From contig JAIOJX010000031.1 in the NCBI GenBank assembly GCA_022376925.1, forward strand, positions 140,386,854-140,450,853: a stretch of DNA of 64,000 nt, in the 5' to 3' direction. Of this stretch, positions 36,542 to 48,629 are shown piece by piece (positions within the stretch are counted from its first letter, which is position 1; every line of letters begins with the position of its first letter). Both the position numbers and the translations under genes were made by a program. The notes under the pieces are model-generated. The model had not been told where the DNA came from and made no database searches. It saw only the letters and a list, made by a program, of their open reading frames with translations. The DNA is from Tragulus kanchil (lineage: Eukaryota > Chordata > Mammalia > Artiodactyla > Tragulidae).

Positions 36542-38565
36542 GCTTTGGAGCCCGCTGGGCAGACGGCGAGGAGCGGGGCCTCCTGGACCAGGTCCCCGGG
36601 CTGTCCCCGCTGCTGCTGTGACTGTGGGTATTGTTCCTTTGGCTTGGTCCACCCAGGCACTCACGAGCTCCAGACTCCCGGGGGGTCCCCATTTCTCTTC
36701 AAGGGTTTAGTGGAACCTTTACAAGTACGCTTGACTTTTCTTAATGAAAGTCCGAGTTAACTGGGGAAGAGCATTTGAATTTATTTTGTTAGCTTAAAAA
36801 GAAAAGCCAAACCCAAAGCATACTCTGATGCATGCCCAAGGGGCAAAGAACCAAGGTGCCTCAAGAAAATGGAACCGTCTCTTTTTTTCTCCAAGTCCTC
36901 CTAGTCCAGAGTCCCCGAATACCCAGTGTCGACCATGGGGTGTGGGTTCTTCTGGATCTTTCTGCCCACTCATCCAAAGGTGCGCAGGCACGCGGCCAAG
37001 CAAGCGTCTCTTGTCCCTGTCATAACGCGGGCTTCGGGACAGCGGGCCCCAGGGGCTTCCTCCCTGGCCAGCCCTCAGGAGAGGGGGCAGGGAAGAGGAG
37101 AGAAAGCAGAGGGCCGGGCGGCACCTCTAGGGGACAGACCCCACCTGGCCCCAAGGCTTAGGTGGATGGCCGCTGCCCAGACTGGCGTTGCCTGGAATGG
37201 CTGTGTGACCGTGGACTGGCACCGGCTCTTTCTGCCACACGCCGTTCCTGGAATCATCGTGGGGTGGTTAGACCAGCACTCCTCAGCATGGGGGCCCTGC
37301 TCCTCCGATGGTGTTAGCCACCTGGATGAACCTGCTTAACATGCGGGTATGCGTTTTAATGTAGTTCAGAAAAGAAAAAAGTCTGTAACTAGGACATTGG
37401 ATCTGTGATATCACGCGTGTATTTTTGTCTTGGACAAGGCTGAAGAAGACGCAGGAGTGAAACGAGGAGGCGGAGAGGAAGTGCAGGGGCTTGGCTCCAC
37501 AGGAAGCGTGGGCGTCTAGGGGGTGCCGAGTCTGGAGGGCCCGTCTGCGGGCCTCCCCCTTCCAGATGGGCCCTGGGCCTCCCGGAGCTTTCCGGTGGCT
37601 CTGGGTGCGAGGGAGGCGCCGCTCAGGCTGCGCAGGGTCTCTGCCGGTGGCGGGGAATGTGAGAGCTGCCTGGGGGAGTCGCCCGTAGTAATGCACTGGC
37701 AGCAAGGGACAGTTTGCTGGCAGCCATGTTCCCGGGTGTGGGGGCCGAAGGGCGGGTCCTGGGGCTTTTTGCCGGAGTGGGTCTGGGGAGAGGCAGGCTT
37801 CAGGTGGGCCCCGCGGGGATGGGGGCCGGTGCAGTGCAGATGGCTGGAGGCAAGAACGGGGCTTCCAGACACTCCAGAGGGGCTGTTCAAGAGGAGACAG
37901 AGGCCTGGCTTGGCATTGCTTTGGGGACCTGCACGCCTCTTTCCAGTTTGTAATTATTGATTTAACCCATTCCCGGCCTTCCCGCCGACCACCTGGTGCG
38001 GGTGTGCCACCTGCCCCAGTTTATGGAGCAGATGCCCGAGGTCTTGTCCTGGGCGGCACGGGGAGGCCGTCCCCGGGGCGTCCATTCGCACACACCGCCT
38101 CTCAGGGAGAGCTGCTCCCTCCATTTGAGGCCTGGGGGTGGGGTCTGGGCCCTGCACCTTGTCCTTGGAGCAGGGAGCGCAGCAGAACAGGGGCTCTGGG
38201 GGGCTCTGGCGAGGCTTCCTGGCAGAGGATCTTGTCTGTGCCCATGTTGGGGTGGCTGGGGCTGCGTCAGAGGGCTCGCCCCAGCCGGGCCACGTGTCCC
38301 TGGCCCTCACTGGCATCCTGGGGCGGTGGCCGACCCAGCCCTTTGGTTTCCATGACTTGCTCTCCCCCTGTTGCTGGAATCATCGCGGGGTGGCCGGCCG
38401 CCTGTCCCTCACCTCTCTCCTCCTGGCCTGGGCGCATTCACCCTGAGCTGGAGGCAACTGTCTCTGCCTCACTGCCCAGGCCCAGGTCAGTGCTTAACCC
38501 AGGCGGGAAGTGCTCAGAGGAGAGGGGTCCCCCCGGCCAGGGTCTCTGAGTCCAAGCAGCCACGT
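36542..38565. other. GC-rich unique sequence
   Basis: No gene, RNA gene or clear repeat recognised. If the CpG island is the ADCY7 promoter, this is 5' intron. Confidence 0.45.
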
Positions 38566-39069
38566 CCAGCCTTTGGTGGGTCGGGTCTTAGGAATGAGAG
38601 GGAAGTGCCGATGGTGGCCCTTTGGGGCATTTACTTTCTTCAAAAAGACCCTGGTAGCCAAGAGCTGGGAGTTAGTTTGGTTTAGTGAGTGAGGCCTTGG
38701 TACGGGAATAGCAGCCAGAGAAGCAGGGTCTTCTGGGGGCCACTGGGTCCAGCCCTCTGCCTCCAGGCAGAGCTGGATTAAGGCCTGGGTCCCACTTTGC
38801 CTTCTCCTGGCAGTGTGTGAGGTGAGCAGGGGATGGAGCTAGCTTCTTGCATCTGTGCAGCAGGTCGCTTATGGTACCCAGTGTGCCCGGTGGTTGTAGG
38901 ATGAAATGAGGGCGTGTACGTGGTACAGCTGGCCCCAGAGGAGCCGCTCCCCAAGCGGAGGCGTTTGTCATTGTTACCGTGTAGCTGTGTTTGGGGCTCT
39001 AGAGGGCCTGGGAGGCGAGGCCGGGCAGGACTGGCAGAGGGTGATCGCTGAGGGGCCTCCCTGTAGCCT

Positions 39070-39165
39070 TCAGTAATCACAGTGTCTCTTCCTCAGTTTT
39101 CTCATCTGTGAAATGGGAGCACCCAGGCAGGTTGCTGGGAAAGGTAGAGGCATGAAAAATGCTTC
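39070..39165. mobile_element. MIR-like fragment
   Basis: TCTTCCTCAGTTTTCTCATC followed by TGTGAAATGGGAGCACCC, the MIR signature. Duplicated at 40158-40253. Confidence 0.65.
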
Positions 39166-40157
39166 CCAGGCATCCAAGACTGGCAGACTCAGGCCTAGCT
39201 CTTCCTGGCACTGACAGGCCCCTCCTCTGCCCGGGGGCCTACCAGCTCTGCCCGCCCCCTCTTAGCTGAGCTCACTTGCGGCCTCTTCATTCGTCCACCT
39301 GGGGGTCCTCGGCCACTCCTTCCAAGGAGGGTGGCCCGGTGCCCACCTGGCCGCCATCGGCATCTGGCTCAACCTGCCGCTGCCCACGGATTTCACAAGG
39401 GGCTCCGTCATGGCGGGGGCGTTGCCCAACCCCGGGCGCGGGCCTGCGGGGCTTTGATGCCTCTGTTCCCCATGCTTCCTTTTCCCCACCGCCCCTCCCA
39501 CCCCCAGCCTCCAGAGGAGGACAGGGTGTTGGGTGAGGCGGAGCGTGAACGCTGGGCGGAGATGGGCTCATTCCCTCTCTGGTGACCCCTCTCCCTGGGA
39601 CGCCCGTGGTCCTTTCTCCCGCTCTCCCCATTTGCTTCCTTCCGGGGTAGTACCCAGCCTTTGGTGGGTCGGGTCTTAGGAATGAGAGGGAAGTGCCGAT
39701 GGTGGCCCTTTGGGGCATTTACTTTCTTCAAAAAGACCCTGGTAGCCAAGAGCTGGGAGTTAGTTTGGTTTAGTGAGTGAGGCCTTGGTACGGGAATAGC
39801 AGCCAGAGAAGCAGGGTCTTCTGGGGGCCACTGGGTCCAGCCCTCTGCCTCCAGGCAGAGCTGGATTAAGGCCTGGGTCCCACTTTGCCTTCTCCTGGCA
39901 GTGTGTGAGGTGAGCAGGGGATGGAGCTAGCTTCTTGCATCTGTGCAGCAGGTCGCTTATGGTACCCAGTGTGCCCGGTGGTTGTAGGATGAAATGAGGG
40001 CGTGTACGTGGTACAGCTGGCCCCAGAGGAGCCGCTCCCCAAGCGGAGGCGTTTGTCATTGTTACCGTGTAGCTGTGTTTGGGGCTCTAGAGGGCCTGGG
40101 AGGCGAGGCCGGGCAGGACTGGCAGAGGGTGATCGCTGAGGGGCCTCCCTGTAGCCT

Positions 40158-40253
40158 TCAGTAATCACAGTGTCTCTTCCTCAGTTTTCTCATCTGTGAA
40201 ATGGGAGCACCCAGGCAGGTTGCTGGGAAAGGTAGAGGCATGAAAAATGCTTC
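40158..40253. mobile_element. MIR-like fragment, duplicate
   Basis: Copy in tandem duplication 13. Confidence 0.65.
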
Positions 40254-40715
40254 CCAGGCATCCAAGACTGGCAGACTCAGGCCTAGCTCTTCCTGGCACT
40301 GACAGGCCCCTCCTCTGCCCGGGGGCCTACCAGCTCTGCCCGCCCCCTCTTAGCTGAGCTCACTTGCGGCCTCTTCATTCGTCCACCTGGGGGTCCTCGG
40401 CCACTCCTTCCAAGGAGGGTGGCCCGGTGCCCACCTGGCCGCCATCGGCATCTGGCTCAACCTGCCGCTGCCCACGGATTTCACAAGGGGCTCCGTCATG
40501 GCGGGGGCGTTGCCCAACCCCGGGCGCGGGCCTGCGGGGCTTTGATGCCTCTGTTCCCCATGCTTCCTTTTCCCCACCGCCCCTCCCACCCCCAGCCTCC
40601 AGAGGAGGACAGGGTGTTGGGTGAGGCGGAGCGTGAACGCTGGGCGGAGATGGGCTCATTCCCTCTCTGGTGACCCCTCTCCCTGGGACGCCCGTGGACC
40701 GTCCTTTCTCCCGCT

Positions 40716-42455
40716 CCCTCCATCCGCGGAGGGGTCTGTGCCGTCGGCATTTTCTGAGTGGGAGGTGCTGTGCCGGGGGTTAGACCTGAGCCCAGCCTGT
40801 ATCCAGATGGGCTGGATGGCTGATCTTTGCCCTGGAGAAGAGGCTTGTGGGGTGTCTGCGTTCCTCTAATGCTTGTCAGTCAGTTCCTCCTGGCCAGTTC
40901 CCGTTTGAACCCCTTCTCCAGGCGTCTGCCCCCCAGCTGGCCTCTCCCCAGTTCTGTCTCCTGAGCTCTGTCTGCCCCCTACCCACCGACCTGGGCAGCA
41001 GCCACAACCTCCTCTGCTGTGCAGGCCCCTCTGCTCAGGGTGCGCCCCTCCTCGCACCCGCGCTCGCCTCAGGTCCCCCCCTGCAGGAGTCCTCAGACTC
41101 AGGAGAGGAGGGCGCTCGAGCGCGTCTGCTCCCCTTGGCCGTCTCCCGTCCCCCTCAGCTCTGTGTCGAGTCCCCTCCCGTGGGTGCCAGGGCACCCAGA
41201 GCGCCTCCTCGCTCCCTCCGCCCCCTCTGTGCGCCTCTGTTCGCCCACCCCCTTGACCATGAAGGGAGGTCCCCATCAGCCGCACCTGATGGAAAAGGAA
41301 GAAACTGAGGCCCTCCTTGCGGGTCTCCTGGTCCTCGGACGTCATTCTGGCCCCACGGGCCTCCTCCTCCCGCTTTCTGCTGGGGTGGGATGGAGGGATG
41401 GGTGCAGGGGCCCACGGCCCAGGGGGAGCTGGCAGCCCTTGTTGGGGGCGGCCGCGTGCATGGCAGGCCTGGCTTTCGGGCATCAGAGGTCCCCGGGGGG
41501 CGAGGCAGGCCCTGGTACCACTACCCACCTTCAGGACCCGGAGGACCGGAGGGAGGTCTCGGCCTTCCAGGACCCAGGCCTTCTTGCCCTTGGAACTGGC
41601 TCCGTGCCCCACCTCGGGCACAGCCGACTTGGGTCCAGGGCTCCTGGCGTCACTGGCTGGCCGAGCAGGGAGAGGCCCGGGATCCTGGGGTGCGGCCCCC
41701 TCTCGACACAGATGGGGCGACCCGCCCAGAGGCCTCCACAGCCGTGGGCTGGAGTGCTTCCCTGGCCAGAGGCGTGCTGGAGGCCTGCTTCCCCTGCGGT
41801 GTGCCCGCGGCTGGCGAGGGGCGTGGGTGGGGGCTGGCCGGCCCGCTTCCTGCCTCAGTCTCCCCATCTCTGCAGTAGTGAGGCTGGCTCTGCCTCCCGC
41901 CCCCTTCCCTGCCGTGAGGGCCGGGGACCTCCTGCGTCTGCTGGCCCCCACTCCCCGAGCCCTGCTCTCTGGCCTTTCCTTCAGGCCCCTGTCTGGCTCA
42001 GCGGCGAGCCGGGTGAAGTCGGCTGGAGGCATTGCTTTCCTGGGATCCTGGGCTCGCGGGGAAGGGCCTGTTTCTGAAACACCTAGACTCCCTAGAGCCC
42101 CTGTTGAGGCCCCCTGGGGAAGGGGTGTCTTTGTGCCAGCCAAGGCCTGGGGCACAGGGGCTGGCACCCCGTGAGCTTTTTTCTAGACGCTGCTTTCCGA
42201 CAGGAGTGAGAGAAGAGAAGATCTGCTTTTTGCAGGCTGATGGGAAGCGAGGTTTTGTTGGGAGGTCTTTCTTTGTTGCAGGTACCCTGGTCCTCCACTG
42301 TGCTCCTGCCCCTAAGGCCCACCTCCTCCCCTCTCTGGGTCCAGCTGAAGCTGCTGGCATGGGCGTGGTGTCAGGTGCTCAGGCCCGCCCCTCCTGGGTG
42401 GAGCTGGTTGGGGTGGCCGGCCTGTGTGCCGGCCTCTGTGTCAGGCCCCTGGACA
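40716..42455. other. GC-rich unique sequence with long chance open frames
   Basis: Long open frames occur on both strands (up to 433 codons on the minus strand), but they overlap each other, have proline/glycine/arginine-rich composition and show no domain I recognise. I take them as a by-product of high GC content. Confidence 0.5.
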
Positions 42456-42600
42456 TTGGGTACCATCCTCAGTCCGTTCTGTGAATGAGGAAACCGAGGC
42501 CCAGAGAGGTTCGTTAACACGCCCTAGGTCACACAGCGCCTCTGACGTGGAGCTGGGTTTCTCGCTCGTTTGGTCTCAGGCTTGTGCTCTCAATCACCAG
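42456..42600 (+). mobile_element. MIR SINE fragment
   Basis: GAGGAAACCGAGGCCCAGAG followed by AGGTCACACAGC and GTGCTCTCAATCACCAGACT: a good MIR match. Confidence 0.8.
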
Positions 42601-44650
42601 ACTTTCCTGTGTTCAAGCTTCTTGGCCTGAAGCAGGGCCCTCGCCCACCCTGGCATTCCTTTGTCTCGTGTGGCTTACGTGGCCCACGCCTGGTCTCTCC
42701 CCTCCCCGCCATGGGCTCACCGGGGACCCCGAGTCCGTCCTGTTCCCTGTAGCTCCAGCAGCTCACTGGTGCCGGGCGCGGGCAGGAGTCGGCATGGGGC
42801 CTCAGGCTGGGTGGAAACCATAGCAAGGTCGGCCCCCTTCCACGTGCGACGTTTCTGAGTGTATAAGGAGTTTTTATAGCCATGAGGTCATTTCACTGCC
42901 AGATCAGGCCAGGGCGGCGGGGAATGTGTTCGTCCTCATGGAGACCTGAGAGGCAGGTGACCTGCTAGAGCTCATGCAGATGGGACATCAGAGCTGGGGC
43001 CAGGCTCTGCCGTTCAGGGCCTGCTGTTCTTGACTCCGTTCACGAGTTTGGGGTTTGAGCGGCCCCCGTGGACCAGGCAGTGCTGGGTCCTGAAAGCGGG
43101 GCTCTGTGTGGCCAGACCTCAGCCGGCGGGAGAGGCAGCGCCAGGTCAGGATTTCGGTGCTGTGGTGGGAAGTGCAGGCCTTGCGTCCAGGCTGGGCAGC
43201 CTTCCTGGAGGAGGTGGCCGCTCAGCCTGGCTCTGAAGGGTGGGCAGGAGTTTGCTAGACAGAGGGAGCTGGGGGTGGGGAGGAAGGCAGCGCTTTTAGG
43301 CTGCCTGAGCCTGGAGACGAAAGGGTGGGGCTTGTTTGGGGAACCGAAATAAGTCAAATCACACAGCCACAAAGAAGGCCTCAGGAAGCCCTGGAGGGGC
43401 GTGTTGGCTGGGGGTGAGTAGGACTGGGCTCTCTGTCCTTGGGGTCACAGACAGGTGTGGGGAACTCCAAGGGAAAATCTGGGGAGGCTTGGGTATGGCG
43501 GGCATGTGGCTGCCGTGGGCTGAGACTCCACGGCAGTGACTTCCTGTGCCCGGCGGAGCCTGGTTCCAGAAGAGTCTGTGAAGGGACGGGGTGACGGACG
43601 AGAAACGGGGGGCTTGGGCCTGGGGAACGGCCATGGGAAGGGGCTCCCGAGCCCCTGTGTTTGTGGCTCCGGAAGCCAGGCAGTGGTTTTAGGGGCCGTG
43701 GGGAGGCCGCGCCGGGCTGCTTCCCCAGCAGAAGGGCTCTTCCGGGCCCGGGGCTGGGCTCCACTAGGCAGCCCTCCCCCCCGCCCCCCGTGTGCCCCCT
43801 TGACCTCGCACCGTTCTCAGGAAGCCTCGTGGAAGTGGGGTCTCAGCACCTTGGGTCAGGGCGGGCTCCCCGGCAGGGGCCTCTGGGCAGTGGCTTTGGG
43901 AGAGATGCCTCGCTGGGCCCCATGGGAGGCCACGGCCCCAGCCGGGCCTGCTGAATTCCGTGTTGGGGTGCCTTTCCATCTGCCTGGCCCTCTGATCTCT
44001 CTGTGGCTAACTTTGCTGGTCTTCTGAGTGAGGAGGGACCTCGCAGACCCTGGGAGCCTTCTCTGCCCCGCGAGGAATCTGACCCAGAGAGGGCGAGAGG
44101 CAGGGCTCGGCTGGACCTGAGGTCTCTGTCCCCTGGACTGCTTTGCTGGAGGCAAGCGGGGAGACGGAGGCGGTGGGCACTTTGCAGCAATGCACGGGAG
44201 CCACAGAAAGGACGACGGGGCGATCTTTCCTGGTTGGTGTTTCGTGTTCTCGCCCACGTTCCCTTCCCCAGGGCAGGTCGCTTCCCCAGTTGCAGCCGGC
44301 CCGCGCCCAGGGGCTCCTCGGCACCCCATCCACGGGCTCCCTCGAGGGGCACGAGCTCAGGGCTGGCTCCTCTGGGCCCGTCCGGCCCAGCCGAGGGTCA
44401 GGGGGAGGTGGGGACATGGGGCCCCAGCCTGATGGAGCTCCCAGGCTGCCGGCAAAGAAGCGGATAGCGATCCTCTGTCCACGAGGCTTCTTGGGGGAGG
44501 ACCCCTGACCTGGGATGCCAGAGTCAGCGTTTCCCGAAGAGGATTCGTTAGAGACTCAAGGAGAGAGGAGCCTCGTGAACCAACAAGACTGGGAAGTGGT
44601 TTGCTCTGTTTATGCATTCAGCAGCTTTGCTTTCCTGCAGGACTTCTCAA
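42601..44650. other. GC-rich unique sequence
   Basis: No recognised gene or repeat; open frames on both strands reflect composition. Confidence 0.45.
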
Positions 44651-44686
44651 AAATCTTTAATTCGCTGTAATGTACACGAGTATCTT

Positions 44687-44874
44687 TGAAAGTGAAAGTG
44701 TGAGTCACTCCATCGCGTCTGACCCTCTGCAACCCTATGGACGGTCGCCCACCGGGCTCCGCCGTCCATGGAATGCCCCTGACGAGAATACTGGAGTGGG
44801 TAGATGTTTCCTTCTCCAGGGGATCTTTCCGACCCAGGGATCACACCTGGGTCTCCTGCATTGCAGGCATATTT
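44687..44874 (-). mobile_element. Bov-A2 SINE
   Basis: Antisense: GAGAATACTGGAGTGGGTAG and CCGACCCAGGGATCACACC. It lies directly before a sense Bov-A2. Confidence 0.9.
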
Positions 44875-44876
44875 TT

Positions 44877-45066
44877 GGACTTCCCTGGTGACTCAGTCAG
44901 GGAAGGCAGGAGACCCACGTTTGATCCCTGGTTTGGGAAGATCCCCTGGGGAAGGAAAGAGCCACCCACTCTGGTATTCCTATCTGGGAAAGTCCATGGG
45001 CAGAGGAGCCTGGTGGGCTGCAGTTCATGGGGTTGCAAGAGTCAGACGGGGTTTAGCTACTAAGTC
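44877..45066 (+). mobile_element. Bov-A2 SINE
   Basis: Sense: GGACTTCCCTGGTGACTCAG, GATCCCCTGGGGAAGG, ending TTTAGCTACTAAGTC. Its 3' part is duplicated at 46016-46164. Confidence 0.9.
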
Positions 45067-45869
45067 TTGGGCATCTTTAGAGAAGGAGAAAGAGAAGGCT
45101 AAGCCCAGCGCTGCCTGTGACTAGAGGCCGGCATGGGCATGTGTGTGGGTCTCTGTGTGTGGCTTTTAAAGGCCCTGCGATTGGGCAGAGCACGCGTCAG
45201 GAAATGCAGACGGAGAGTTCCGAAGGAGCCTGGACCATGAAGCGGGCAGCTCTGAGCTTGCGTCCCAGCCGGGAGGCTTTGGACCAGGAGCTTGGCGTCC
45301 CAGAGTTGGTTTGTCTGGCTGGAAGTAGAGTGAGAGCCGCCCTCACCCACCCCGGGGGTCGGGATGCAAGGATTTTGCCTGTTCACAGCAGGTGCTCGGA
45401 GGCTGACGTCAGGGACGCCTCCTGGCTGGGGTCTACCTTCTCTGTCTCCCCGTGGGGTTCAGAGTAGGCCAAGCATGTCTCGAGGGCGGTGTGTGTGTTT
45501 TCTCTCTCCACAGCCCTGGAGGCTTGGAGGAGGACCCGATGCAGCCCGGAGACTCTCTCTGGCTCAGGCCCACCTTCCTTGACCTGGTGCAGCGCTGCCC
45601 CTTGAGGCCCGGCCAGGCATCGGGGGGTGTCCGGCGTGTGATGGGGGTGCTGCTTGTGGCCCGGAAGGCAGCCTTGAGGGGCTGGCACTGCCCTGTCCCC
45701 CAGAGGCCAGGCCACCTCCAGAGAGGGCTCTTGACCTCTTCGGGGCTGTGGCCCATGACAGGGTGGGCTGGAGGTGAAAGGGCAGCTTCTGGGCCCACCC
45801 CCAGCCCTCGAGGCCCTCTCTGCCAACTTGATAGTGCTTGTCATCTCCCCCCCACAATCATGCCTCTTT

Positions 45870-45989
45870 TTAGTTTTTTGTATTTGTTTTCATCCATCTT
45901 TTTTTATTCTTTTGGCCTGTGTGGGCCTACCACTGCAGTGGCCTCTCTCGCTGCAGAGCAGTGGCTCTGGGCGCATGCGCTCCAGAGCT
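45870..45989 (-). mobile_element. Ruminant SINE, truncated by the duplication junction
   Basis: Antisense tail and body only; it breaks off after GCGCATGCGCTCCAGAGCT. The complete version is at 46970-47218. Confidence 0.88.
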
Positions 45990-46015
45990 TGCCTGCCAGA
46001 GCATGGGGTCTTCCT

Positions 46016-46164
46016 CACGTTTGATCCCTGGTTTGGGAAGATCCTGGGGAAGGAAAGAGCCACCCACTCTGGTATTCCTATCTGGGAAAGTCCATGGGCA
46101 GAGGAGCCTGGTGGGCTGCAGTTCATGGGGTTGCAAGAGTCAGACGGGGTTTAGCTACTAAGTC
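46016..46164 (+). mobile_element. Bov-A2 SINE, partial duplicate
   Basis: Partial copy of 44916-45066 at the start of copy 2 of tandem duplication 14, missing two bases in the CCCC run. Confidence 0.88.
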
Positions 46165-46943
46165 TTGGGCATCTTTAGAGAAGGAGAAAGAGAAGGCTAA
46201 GCCCAGCGCTGCCTGTGACTAGAGGCCGGCATGGGCATGTGTGTGGGTCTCTGTGTGTGGCTTTTAAAGGCCCTGCGATTGGGCAGAGCACGCGTCAGGA
46301 AATGCAGACGGAGAGTTCCGAAGGAGCCTGGACCATGAAGCGGGCAGCTCTGAGCTTGCGTCCCAGCCGGGAGGCTTTGGACCAGGAGCTTGGCGTCCCA
46401 GAGTTGGTTTGTCTGGCTGGAAGTAGAGTGAGAGCCGCCCTCACCCACCCCGGGGGTCGGGATGCAAGGATTTTGCCTGTTCACAGCAGGTGCTCGGAGG
46501 CTGACGTCAGGGACGCCTCCTGGCTGGGGTCTACCTTCTCTGTCTCCCCGTGGGGTTCAGAGTAGGCCAAGCATGTCTCGAGGGCGGTGTGTGTGTTTTC
46601 TCTCCTCTCCACAGCCCTGGAGGCTTGGAGGAGGACCCGATGCAGCCCGGAGACTCTCTCTGGCTCAGGCCCACCTTCCTTGACCTGGTGCAGCGCTGCC
46701 CCTTGAGGCCCGGCCAGGCATCGGGGGGTGTCCGGCGTGTGATGGGGGTGCTGCTTGTGGCCCGGAAGGCAGCCTTGAGGGGCTGGCACTGCCCTGTCCC
46801 CCAGAGGCCAGGCCACCTCCAGAGAGGGCTCTTGACCTCTTCGGGGCTGTGGCCCATGACAGGGTGGGCTGGAGGTGAAAGGGCGGCTTCTGGGCCCACC
46901 CCCAGCCCTCGAGGCCCTCTCTGCCAACTTGATAGTGCTTGTC

Positions 46944-47218
46944 ATCTCCCCCCCACAATCATGCCTCTTTTTAGTTTTTTGTATTTGTTTTCATCCATCT
47001 TTTTTTATTCTTTTGGCCTGTGTGGGCCTACCACTGCAGTGGCCTCTCTCGCTGCAGAGCAGTGGCTCTGGGCGCATGCGCTCCAGAGCGCTGGCCCATA
47101 ATTGGACACACGGGTCCAGCCACTCCGCAGCATGTGGGATCTTCCTGGGCCAGGGATCGAACCGGCGCCCCTTGCACTGCGAGCAGACTCTCTTCCCAGT
47201 GGGCCACCAGGGAAGCCC
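46944..47218 (-). mobile_element. Ruminant SINE (GCGCATGCG-body type)
   Basis: Complete antisense copy with the target duplication AGTGCTTGTC at 46934-46943 and 47219-47228. Confidence 0.92.
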
Positions 47219-47911
47219 AGTGCTTGTCCTCTTGACTTGGGCCTGTTGCTCCAGGTGCCGCCCCACACTCTGCCCGCATCACCTCCACTGAATCCCCTCA
47301 GCGCACTGGGAAGGCAGAGCATTATTATTATTTTTTTTGGCGGGGGAGTAGGGGGGCGGGTTGGGGAGGGAGGGGGGCAAGCGGGCCACTTCTATTGGCT
47401 TTCATTTATCGATTTTTCATCCATCTTTGTTCTTTGGCCCGTGTGGGCCTCCCATCGTGGTGGCGTCTGTCGTTGCAGAGCGCCGGCTCTGGGCGCATGC
47501 GCTCCAGAGCGCTGGCCCATAATTGGACACACGGGTCCAGCCACTCCGCAGCATGTGGGATCTTCCTGGGCCAGGGATCGAACCGGCGCCCCTTGCACTG
47601 CGAGCAGACTCTCTTCCCAGTGGGCCACCAGGGAAGCCCAGTGCTTGTCCTCTTGACTTGGGCCTGTTGCTCCAGGTGCCGCCCCACACTCTGCCCGCAT
47701 CACCTCCACTGAATCCCCTCAGCGCACTGGGAAGGCAGAGCATTATTATTATTTTTTGGCGGGGAGTAGGGGCGGTTTGGGGAGGGAGGGGGGCAAGCGG
47801 GCCACTTCTATTGGCTTTCATTTATCGATTTTTCATCCATCTTTGTTCTTTGGCCCGTGTGGGCCTCCCATCGTGGTGGCGTCTGTCGTTGCAGAGCGCC
47901 GGCTCTGGGCG
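47071..47911. repeat. 421-bp tandem duplication between two SINEs
   Basis: Copies at 47071-47491 and 47492-47911. Each contains the 5' half of one SINE, about 110 bases of spacer, and the 3' half of the next SINE. The switch falls in the shared GCGCATGCGCTCCAGAG body sequence, as in recombination or assembly slippage between two homologous SINEs. Confidence 0.9.
47327..47639 (-). mobile_element. Hybrid SINE (3' half of one copy, 5' half of another)
   Basis: The left part equals the tail and body of the element at 47748-48057; the right part, after GCGCATGCGCTCCAGAG, equals the element at 46944-47218. It is the recombinant product of the 421-bp duplication. Confidence 0.85.
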
Positions 47912-48057
47912 CATGCGCTCCAGAGCTCTGGCTCTGCAATTGGACACATGGGTCCAGCCGCTCCACGGCACGTGGGATCTTCCCAGGCCGGGGATCGAAC
48001 CGGTGCCCCTTGTACTGCAAGGCCGTGTCCTTACCCACTGGACCACCAGGGAAGCCC
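47748..48057 (-). mobile_element. Ruminant SINE, full length with perfect target duplication
   Basis: Antisense copy flanked by AAGGCAGAGCATTATT at 47732-47747 and 48058-48073. The intact 16-base duplication marks a fairly young insertion. Confidence 0.93.
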
Positions 48058-48212
48058 AAGGCAGAGCATTATTCTCCCTATATATATATTTTTTTTTCAA
48101 ATGAGTAAACTGCTGCTCAGAGAGGACAAGTAACTTTTTCAGGGTCGTGCAACTTAGAGATGATGAGCCTGGGATTTGTTGTTCCTTTTTTTCTTCTTTT
48201 GCTTATGGGTGT

Positions 48213-48427
48213 GAATACTCCGTCGCTCAGTCATACCCAACTCTTTGCAACCCCGTGAACTGGAGCCCACCAGGCTCCTCTGTCCATGGAATTCCCCAGG
48301 CAAGGATACTGGAGTGGGTTGCCATTTCCTCCTCCAGGGGATCTTCCCCACCCAGGGATGGAACCTGCATCTCTTGTGCCTCCTCTACTGACAGGCAGAT
48401 TCTTTACCACTGAGGCACCCGGGCAGC
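48213..48427 (-). mobile_element. Bov-A2 SINE
   Basis: Antisense: ACTCTTTGCAACCCCGTGAA, AAGGATACTGGAGTGGGTTG, CCCAGGGATGGAACCTGC. Confidence 0.9.
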
Positions 48428-48629
48428 TCTTTGGTTTAATAGGCTCTGTTTACGTTCTGTGTATTCACACACCTATTTATATATGTGCATACATACACGT
48501 ATGTACCCACCCCGACGAACATGACAGGAGCACGTGCTGCTATGTGACTATATTAGAGTGTCACTTCAATTATCATTCGCTTTATAGAGCCCTTTGAGTT
48601 TTTAAAAAATGGTTTGCTTTATATATTTA

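Larger units (their letters stand above)
38566..40715. repeat. Tandem duplication 13 (offset 1088)
   Basis: Copies at 38566-39653 and 39654-40715 of GC-rich unique sequence, including a MIR-like piece. The last 40 bases of copy 1 diverge from copy 2. Confidence 0.95.
44916..47089. repeat. Tandem duplication 14 (offset about 1100)
   Basis: Copies at 44916-46015 and 46016-47089. Copy 1 ends within a SINE at 45989 and is followed by a non-matching spacer of about 26 bases before copy 2 starts inside a Bov-A2 element. Confidence 0.95.

Noticed and set aside
40866..42167. 433-codon minus-strand open frame overlapping a 352-codon plus-strand frame
   Set aside because: Both are low-complexity in Pro, Gly, Arg and Ser, they overlap each other on opposite strands, and neither shows a known domain or exon signals. 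High GC content removes stop codons and explains them.
2028..47911. The regular 1.1-kb duplications as a novel satellite, a mobile element or a programmed amplification
   Set aside because: Every unit has a different sequence, with no shared ends, terminal repeats or encoded function. Only the length is shared. An assembly origin is simpler.
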